From Isoetes taiwanensis (Eukaryota; Streptophyta; Lycopodiopsida; Isoetales; Isoetaceae): a DNA stretch of 64,000 bases. The stretch spans positions 1 to 64,000 of the forward strand of contig JAJEKV010000124.1 of NCBI GenBank assembly GCA_021234155.1, read 5' to 3'. Below, one piece after another: positions 56,333 through 64,000 of this stretch. The notes below the pieces were generated by a model. The model searched no databases. It had not been told where the DNA came from and was given only the letters and a program-made list of their open reading frames with translations. The translations under genes and the position numbers were made by a program. Each line of letters starts with the position of its first letter. Within the stretch, counting starts at the first letter, position 1.

Positions 56333-57381
56333 TTGCTAAGAGCACCCCTTGCCCTAGGAGCCGAGATTATGAACATCGGCCAATATCATCTCATTGTAGG
56401 AATAGAGTTCTTGGCTGCTGCAAAAGCAAACATTGACTATGAGAAGCGGGAAGTTACCTTTAACGCATCTAATGGAGCTTGTGTAACTATAGCAGGTAAA
56501 CCAGTTATTCCAATTATGCACTGTATTCCATTGCCTCAGTTGGACAAAGCCGTCAAGAAATATTAGATTGCTTGCATTGTTAGACTTGTGTCAGTAGAGG
56601 CCAAGTCCAAACAAGAAGAAATAATTTAAAGCTTGCCCAAAGCAATTGCTGCCTTACTTGACGAGTTTTACGATCTTTTTCCAGATGAGATTCAAAAATT
56701 ACCACTTTTCAGAGGTGTGGAATGTGAAATTACACTAGAACCCGGTATTAAACCTACTAGTAAGGTTCCGTATCATATGAGCACACCCAAATTAGTAGAG
56801 CTTAAGAAGCAGTTGCAAGAGATTCTTATGTTAGGATTCATTTGGCCAAGTGTATCACCCTTTAGTGCCCCTATTTTGTTTGTGAAAAAAAAGGAATGGG
56901 ACCTTGCATATGCGCATTTATTACAGACAATTGAATAAGCACACAATTAAGCATCGATATGCTCTGCAACACGTCGATGATTTGATGGATCAATTGCAAG
57001 GAGCAACGTATTTTACAAAGACTGATCTTCACTCAAGATATCACCAGATACGAATTAAAGAGGATGGCATCCATAAGTCTGCCCATTGGACATGTTATGG
57101 GCATTATAACTTTATTCTTATGCCTTTTGGGCTAACTAATGCCCCTGCTACATTCATGAGGTTGATGAACGATGTCTTCTACGAATATCTTGATGACTGT
57201 CATCATTTTCTTCGATGATATCCTTATTTATAACAAAACCTTGGAAGACCATGAGCGTCATCTTCGGTTGGCCCTGCAGAAATTGAGAAGCCATCAACTC
57301 TATGCTAAGTTTTCTAAATGCAGGTTTGCAACCACCAAGGTGGATTATTTGGGACATAGCCTTGTACACCATAGTAGGTGA
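56333..57381 (+). pseudogene. pol: Ty3 chromovirus protease-RT fragment
   Basis: Reads LIVGIEFLAAAKANIDYEKR (protease/RT linker; compare 8475 in the full element), [31 protein letters not shown], then in other frames [58 protein letters not shown] and KVDYLGHS, where homology ends at about 57360. RNase H and integrase are missing. It belongs to the same family as 671-13796 but is clearly diverged. 56025-56332 before it is AT-rich with a T-rich run and no gene. Confidence 0.85.
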
Positions 57382-58189
57382 AAAAGGGAGCATAGCTAAG
57401 TTATTCATATAACTTAGTCAATCTCAGGCATAGGGCCATTTCCACATGGCCCTACCCTATTGGGCGCCCGCCACATGGAAGCACTCCATGAGCCACGTGG
57501 CAGTGACATGGGACCCTAACCTATAAATGGTCAAACCCTAACCCTAGGCCATTTAACAGTCTTGGAAACTTGTTTGCACTCGAAACTCCGTTTCGAGAAC
57601 CGTTTGCTGTGGCATAGCATAGCATAATAGCCCTCGGAGCGTGCGCGCATCAGTAGGAGTGGGAGTCACTTTGAACCCTTGAAAGCCGTAGAGATGCCAG
57701 GAGCAGGAGGGAGTTCCGCAGGAGCAGATATCTGGGCTAGAGTCCTTTGTAGATCATCTGGAAGTTAGGATTCTAGATGAGTTAGCATTTTGTATCTCTA
57801 ATAGAGCCATTCTAGAACCCTCAGTCTAGATCTTGAACCCTAACTGTAAATTAGAGGCATGTAATTAGGATTAGATATTATTTTCATTATTTATCATGTT
57901 ATGTGGATTTATGATGTTGGTTGATCATGTTTGCTCCTCTTGTATGGGGAAAGGGGGTAGGGACCTCGCAGCCATTATTTAGATGTTGCTCCTAGTTTAG
58001 ACCCCTTAGTTCCTATTAGATGCAGCCTATGCATGGTTTGTCACGCAAAACGTATAATTATACGGCCATTTTGCTATGGTTTGCATAAGATTCTGTTGTT
58101 GTATTTGTGTGAGGGTATGCCAACGGTATTTATAGAGCGCGTGTTGTATTTCTTGTTAGTTGCATTCCCAACCTATGATTTTAACAATT
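57382..58189. other. Possible LTR or leader fragment, no gene
   Basis: Immediately after the truncated RT is sequence with a TATAAATGG box at about 57522, a GCATAGCATAGCATAA short repeat at 57611, and a leader-like stretch, reminiscent of an LTR or 5' untranslated region of another retroelement. No paired LTR was found in the window, so this remains a guess. Confidence 0.3.
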
Positions 58190-58282
58190 GCATTTGCAAT
58201 GCATGCACACCATGCATGCATGCAATGGATGCACTTTGCAATGCATGCACATAGTGCATGCGTACCATGCAATGCATGCATG
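58190..58282. repeat. ATGC-rich low-complexity repeat
   Basis: Repeated ATGCATGC/GCATGCA words with (C)ACCATGCATGCA and CAATGCATGCA variants across about 90 bases. The sequence is largely self-complementary and can form alternative hairpins. Confidence 0.8.
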
Positions 58283-59543
58283 TTGAGTCCCTTTAGTATT
58301 TAACACTATGCAAGGCACATTGCTTACTTTCTTTTGCGGCCATATAGGTATTTTCACATAAGAGCAACATTTGTCTTCACGGTAAATTTGCAGATTAGCT
58401 TTGTTTGTATGAGAGTTAGAATTCACAAATCCCTAGTTCATACAGATATAGCTTATTATGCTTGAATAGCAAGCTTTGATACTGTGTTCATGCAGGCAGC
58501 AAGGTCCAATACTATGTTCATGAGAATCTCGTTGCTTTTACTTGTATTTTCATTCTTTGCGAGTTTCTTACTAGAATAAATGTTACTACAAAAATGCTGC
58601 CGATTTTTGCATTCTTTGCGAGTTTCTTACCAGAATGAATGTTACTACAAATCCATATTCAGACATGCCACAATTTTTGCATCTTCTTAAGCCACAACTG
58701 CCTTATCAATTTATCAAATTGTTTGGATTTTACAAGTACAATCTTTATCTGGAAAGGAAAAACTTTAGCATTAACTGATAGCACAAATTAATGTAGGGGT
58801 TAGCAAGGCTAAATTATGGAACAAGTAATACCTTAGCGTTCAAGGCAGGCTGACCTCATGTCTCATCTCCCATGTTAATGGATGATGTCAGATTCTCTGA
58901 GCAATTTAAACAGTGCATTAGTTACGAGTGAAAAATGCCTATATAAGGCCACAGCAGAATGTGCACATAATATTTTTCTACAAAACAATGTCATTTATAA
59001 AAAGTATTCACTCTTCTCACATGCTAACCCATTGTTCTTGAGAATCTCTATGACGGTGACCACAATTGCAATTGCTGCCAGCATATGAACTTCCAATTTA
59101 GAATAAGATAGGCTGGCCTGGGTTACGAAATGTTGTGCATTGCTGTGCACCATTTGCAATAAATACAACATAACCATTATTTATGTGCCTGATATCAATA
59201 ATAATTGTTCTTAGAAGCTAAAACTCTGTCTATAAAAAGATAGAAAAATAAGAAACTGCAGCATTTTCCAGCTCGGGAGTTGATCTCTAGATGAAGAACT
59301 ATGGCAACTATGACAAGAAAGTTGAACAACTAGTTAGGTGAATGCAATGAGATTAATCCTAGGAAACCCTCTACAAATAAATACCAACCATGAGTCATAC
59401 AAACATGCTAGTGAGCACATAGATAGATAAAATGTGCCAATCTTCCTGGCTGTTTTGCACAAAGATACACAATAAGAATGAAGTTAATATAAACTTGATG
59501 CAACAACATAACCATGACAAGGTTACTCTTCTAAACTTCATAC
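58283..59543. other. No gene recognised
   Basis: AT-rich sequence. A 30-base phrase (TTTTTGCATTCTTTGCGAGTTTCTTAC...) occurs twice (about 58548 and 58610). No open frame with a domain. Could contain 3' exons of the NDK-like remnant on the minus strand, but none is identifiable. Confidence 0.4.
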
Positions 59544-60010
59544 CTGAACACGGGTCTCTGCAACAATAATAAACCCATGATTCTGAATCTGATAGCATAT
59601 TTCATGGGCATGTCCAGCGCATACTGCATCTAGCTTTATAAGGGCAAGTGTAACCTCAATCATTGGCAATCTTAGACAATTAGGATATCCATCATTGAAG
59701 CCTTCAAAGTTCTGTCGGGCAAGTTTGATGGGTAAATTGTCTCTAACAGTATCTTGAGAATGGTTTTCACATCATCCATTTCACTGATCGCATGTATATC
59801 ATTAACTTCCCATATGCTACACTGGATCTTAGCATTACCACCATTCATGTCCACATCATAGAGAGCGCCATACTAAGATTCTATTTTTCAGGATTATCAT
59901 CCATTTCATTCTTCGCCTCATCAGGAATGATAGTGGGTTGCGTTTCAACATTGTCATTAGCACTACCTTTTACCTCGTCCTCAGCCTTATTACCAGTTTC
60001 TTCTGCCATG
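59544..60010 (-). pseudogene. NDK-like (nucleoside diphosphate kinase domain) exon remnant
   Basis: On the minus strand, ATG at 60010 starts MAEETGNKAEDEVKGS, an acidic 42-residue frame ending at 59882. Further down the strand, a different frame reads MIEVTLALIKLDAV, then CAGHAHEICYQIQNHGFIIV and VAETRVQ with a GT donor after it at 59545. This resembles the N-terminus of NDK domains (TLA.IKPDAV...EEI...GF.IV); the usual KPDAV is KLDAV. In motile-sperm plants such domains occur in radial-spoke/NME5-type proteins. The remaining NDK exons, including the active-site His, are not visible, and the link between the two pieces is unclear, so it is probably a fragment. Confidence 0.4.
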
Positions 60011-60886
60011 GTAATGCGCTAAAACATAGCTCTGCTTCTCTTATGCATTTGCTCGTTCTAAAAACTCAAAGTAGCTTATAATCTCAGAGTATGAGCTTAC
60101 AGTGGAACTTAGCCAAAGAATTGCTCACATGTATCTGGCCAAGAATGCAGGTAACAAAATTCCGAAATTGAATTCATTATTGGCACCTCTATCCATCTCT
60201 CGTATATTGATCAATATTTTAAGTTATACACAGAAACAAGTCTATACTCTGGATATGATGCTTGAAAAACTTTTCTTTTTTCTTCTTTGAGCATCCATCG
60301 GCTATGGCAGCACAAAGCTTCCAGTGGCTATGGCAAGGTTTTGATCCTGCAAAATCAGATTAAGAACATACCCTGTTGTTCAAGACGAAAGCAAATCAGT
60401 TCTTGAAGGTCGAAGTCCAGCACAAAGGAACTCATTTGCATTTGCTGCTAATTCTCAATTCGCTCATCCAACATGATTGGAGTCCGACAAAAGCCAATTA
60501 GATCATTTCCACAGCGCCGCCCAACAACAGAGGCGACCGATAGTTTACAGGCGATATTGGTTTCCAATATATTCCGAAATTGGCAAGTTAACAATGTTTT
60601 GAATGTGTTTTTGAAAAAGAACTAAAACATCATAACTTGCAAATTTGAACTTCAATTCTAGATGAATTTTGATTTTGTTGGAAAAATGTTATCATAACCT
60701 ACAATCTTCATGAAGATAACTTTTAGATTTGATGAGCCATAAAAATTATATTACCATATTTACAAAAATACGCATTTTTGTAATTTTTAGCAAAAAAGGA
60801 AGAACATTTGGTAGGATAAATGAAGCATTGATTTTCCCGTTACTCGATTTACAAAAACAATTCTTACTTTTTAATACTCTTTTAAG
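60011..60886. other. Spacer before the 3' end of DER, no gene recognised
   Basis: AT-rich, with no domain in any frame. It should hold the 3' untranslated region and end of the DER transcript (minus strand), below 60887. The plus-strand frame at 60102-60290 has no support. Confidence 0.5.
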
Positions 60887-63800
60887 TTAGTTGCTTGGAG
60901 GTTTTGTGCGTTCAGCTTTCTTCTTACTACGCCAAAGCAAACGAATGGGAGTTCCAGCAAACCCTATATTTTGCCTAAGTTGCTTCTCCATGTACCGTCT
61001 ATATTCTTCTGGGAACAACTTGGAATCATTGACAAAGAAGACGAATGTTGGTGGACGAATTGCAGCCTGCAAGGAAATAACAAATGGGCAGAGTTATTAA
61101 AGCTCAAACAAGCTTGTTTAATTTTATGCAATAATTTCCAACATTATAATTGACTTTGCTAATACAACTCTGGATGAATCAGGGTATGGTGTAGACCTGT
61201 GTTCCAAAGTAGATGCGGCCCTTTTTACCACCATTTAGAGTTGGGGGCTGCCTAAGTGACATGGCATCTTGAATAACTTGATTCAATACTGAAGTGTTCA
61301 ACCTTTTACACCGTTCCTTCCCAACATTTGTTGCAACCTCTAAAATCCTGCAGTTGAAATGGGGAAGAGTTACTTTTCACTTTGTAATACTACGAGAAAC
61401 AAAGATACAGATACAAACTTTTTGATTCTTTGTCCGCTTGTTGCAGACGTATATACAATAGGTGCCCATTTTAGCACCCGAAGTTTCTCTCGCACATCCT
61501 GTTCATAGTAAAGGGTTGTCTTATTGTTTTTCTCAGGGATTGTGTCCCACTTATTCACCACAATTATGCATGCTTTGCCCTCGCTTTCTATCCTTTCTGC
61601 CAACCTGTAGTCCTAATACAACCACCTTAAATCAGACATTCAAAATGCTGAAGAGTCAACATCAAACTGCAAAAATCGAGTACTGTTTTTGGTCCAATGC
61701 AGTCTTTTAACACTCTCCAGCCTGATAGATTGTAGTATGGATAGATCACGCTACCATAAACAGCAAAATTGAAGCTATTCTATAAAACCTCAATAAGAGA
61801 GGAAAGGATCTTGCAAAATGAGGCCAAAATGAAATACTTCCATTTTAATTTTCGCCACACATTTGAAATACAACCAAACTGAACCATTGTACACATATAA
61901 TGACAAGTCAGCATTTTTTTTACCTGTTCCGTTGCACAGTCCATGGCATCTATCACTAATGCCACTACATCTGCCCTGCGAATTGCCCGAAATGCACTAT
62001 TAATAGATAATGACTCGGTTTTACTTCCAGCAGCCGCTACAGCAGCCCTTCTCCTGATACCAGCAGTATCTATAAGTTTATACTTCTGAAAGCAGACAAA
62101 CCCCAAGAATCAGAAGTCTGTCATTTTGCTCACGCTTCATAATCAACTTTGTAAGTTGCTCCTACTCATGCTGGAAGAACATCCCACATAAATGTGCAGC
62201 ATAGATTTATAGACGCTTATTGTGAAAGTATAAGCTTGAGTCACGCACACTGAAACCAAGTCAATAGATGACTTTTGAAGACTACTACTCAATATCATTC
62301 TTTCAACTGGATAACTTTAGTCCATAAATAAATCTTAGCAAGAACAGGAAGTACCTGACCATCAGGTCCAGTCACATCTGTATCAATAGCGTCACGAGTG
62401 GTTCCACTGATGGGACTGACAATGGTCCTTTTCTCACCAACAAGAGCATTAAGGATGCTGCTTTTACCAACATTAGGCCTGCCAATGATTGCTATGGCAA
62501 GTTGTCTTCCTTCTGCTCCATTGGCTATTTCCTGAGGTGAGACAAGCCAAAAGGATGTGCAGAATTATATTTTCACATTAGCATCAACTAAATTGAGGAT
62601 TCATTGCTCTATCAGTTTGAAATAATTTTGTTACAAACATCTCAACAGGTGTTTCTAGCTGCCATCTTTCTGTTGCATCTTTAACCTTTAGACAAATGCT
62701 CCTGTGGCTAAACATGGCTAACAGTTTTACCATCCAATGCTTCTTGGTGGTGAACAATCTGAAGTTTTCTACTGAGGTCACTAAGAATCCATAATAGTGA
62801 CTTGTAATCAGGAAAAAATAACTAGTATAAAGATGCCAAAGAATAAAAAACAGAGAGTATAAGTGCCTATGGTACCTGAGGTAATAGAAGACCAGCACAG
62901 GCACTATCAAGTAGATCTCCTATTCCAGTGCCAGATATAGCAGAAACGGGTAATGGAGAAAACCTGATTTTAAAACAATTGGTTTTCTTTCTTCACATAA
63001 TACAAAAGCAAGCACGAGACATTTGACTGCCAAACAACTAGATCACTGACTTGCTATTGGGCATGCAAGTTATTTTGTAACAAGTTAATCCGCATCCATC
63101 TTGCCAATTATGGATTACTTCAGGGTGATATGAGATGGAAAAAACTGGTAAGGCATAGAACATACAAGATAAAGAAAATTACCCAAGGGACCAAAACTCT
63201 GCAGTTTGCAGGAGGCCTTTCTTTGGTGACTCGCATTTATTGACAGCAAGTACTATATGCTTGTTGGAATGTTTCTTCCTAAGCCAATCTGCTATGTCAT
63301 TGTCAGCTGCTGTTACTCCTGCCTGTCAAATAAATTTGCATTGTTAATTTAAAGGTCTAGACTTTTTTTTTGTAAGGTAACAATGTTATGGCAAAGGCTA
63401 ACAAGATAAACGGACATTATTACCTGTCCATCCACCACAAATATTATAACAGATGCCTCTGCAACAGCCGAAGCAGCTTGCTGCTCAATCATTGCAGGAA
63501 GTCCTGCAGCAAGAGCCTCTCTTGTTGCAAGCTCAACGCCCATGGATCCTCCACCATAAGTTACTGCAATACCATCTGATGGTGCACCACTTGTAGCAGG
63601 GATAGTCAACACACCACCAGTGTCCACCAGCATAAATTCTTTTTCTTCATAATAAGCTCTTGTATACAATCTATCTCGAGTAACGCCAGGTTCATCGAGC
63701 ACAATAGCAACCTTCTTCTGCACATCTTAAATAAATTCAGACATTGTAATGTTCAACTGACAGGCACTATATCAGACATACTTCAGCAATCCGATTGAAT

Positions 63801-64000
63801 AGAGCAGATTTTCCAACATTAGGCCTCCCTACTATCGCAATCTTTGGAAGTAAATAATCTGGAACCTGCATGGTAAAATAATTAGTAATTTGATCATGCT
63901 CAGATAATTGCCAAAGTAGTGGAAGTTATCAAGAACCTGGTCTTCAGAAGATATCTGCTGCCTTCTTTTCCCTCTTAAGCTTTGTTCAGAAGCTTCGTCA
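60887..64000 (-). CDS. DER: DER/EngA double GTPase, chloroplast type (5' end beyond window)
   Basis: Essential ribosome-assembly GTPase with two consecutive G domains and a KH-like C-terminus; in plants the product acts in the chloroplast on the 50S subunit. Exons, 5' to 3' on the minus strand: 63937-64000 (partial), 63782-63865, 63424-63717, 63183-63322, 62876-62963, 62355-62531, 61924-62085, 61419-61612, 61197-61347, 60887-61066. All borders are GT-AG and the nine complete exons sum to 490 codons without a break. G domain 1: [26 protein letters not shown] domain 2: [24 protein letters not shown]. The KH-like end has [11 protein letters not shown] and [12 protein letters not shown]. The transit peptide and first exons lie beyond 64000. 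Looks intact and functional. Confidence 0.96.

Noticed and set aside
58190-58282. CRISPR-like or regular repeat array
   Set aside because: No spacers and no constant repeat; it is simple low-complexity sequence in a plant genome.

Overview
The window is nuclear DNA of a land plant with a transposon-dense genome. Genes have many introns and GT-AG splice sites. They include a plastid-type Der GTPase and an HDA14-type histone deacetylase. The mobile elements are a chromodomain Ty3 element, a MULE, L1-like LINEs, a SINE and several TIR elements. A fern or other seed-free plant fits this mix, including a possible NDK/radial-spoke-like remnant, but the species is inference.

Layout. 671-13796 is a 13.1-kb Ty3/gypsy chromovirus with ~1.6-kb LTRs, an iMet primer-binding site, gag, protease, RT, RNase H, integrase and a chromodomain. 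Its unusual part is an extra block upstream of gag: ORF-A, which ends in an almost complete histone H3 fold, an acidic ORF-B, and a short ORF-C. It abuts a minus-strand Mutator-like transposase gene (13797-16044). A GC-rich array of degenerate GATC-rich repeats follows (16.43-17.23 kb).

A segment of about 6.3 kb is present twice in direct orientation: copy A 17403-23656 and copy B 37054-44801. Each copy carries an HDA14-like gene and the same LINE fragments. Copy A reads through all exons. Copy B has lost a splice donor, has a 2-base deletion in its probable first exon, and has gained a 1.27-kb TIR element and a 0.23-kb SINE. Between the copies lie a TIR element, LINE pieces, a broken FAD-monooxygenase gene fragment, and long stretches with no recognisable gene.

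45093-52514 is a 7.4-kb DNA transposon with perfect 15-bp TIRs and an ATGA target duplication. It has a damaged DDD-type transposase (Sola-like by inference) and, on the opposite strand, two multi-exon genes that are fully in frame: an FCP1/NLI-type HAD phosphatase-like protein and a coiled-coil RING-H2 protein. It sits at the edge of a foldback MITE, which itself interrupts an L1-like LINE (ORF1 44452-45090 continued at 53352; ORF2 endonuclease to ~54594). A second, rearranged copy of the ORF-B/Ty3 family follows (54595-57381). The window ends with a possible NDK-like remnant and most of a nine-exon-plus chloroplast-type DER gene on the minus strand (60887-64000).

The strongest candidates for something undescribed are the histone-H3-bearing chromovirus and the Sola-like transposon carrying a phosphatase-like and a RING gene. 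Exon boundaries, homology and family names come from reading the sequence; no database search was run.
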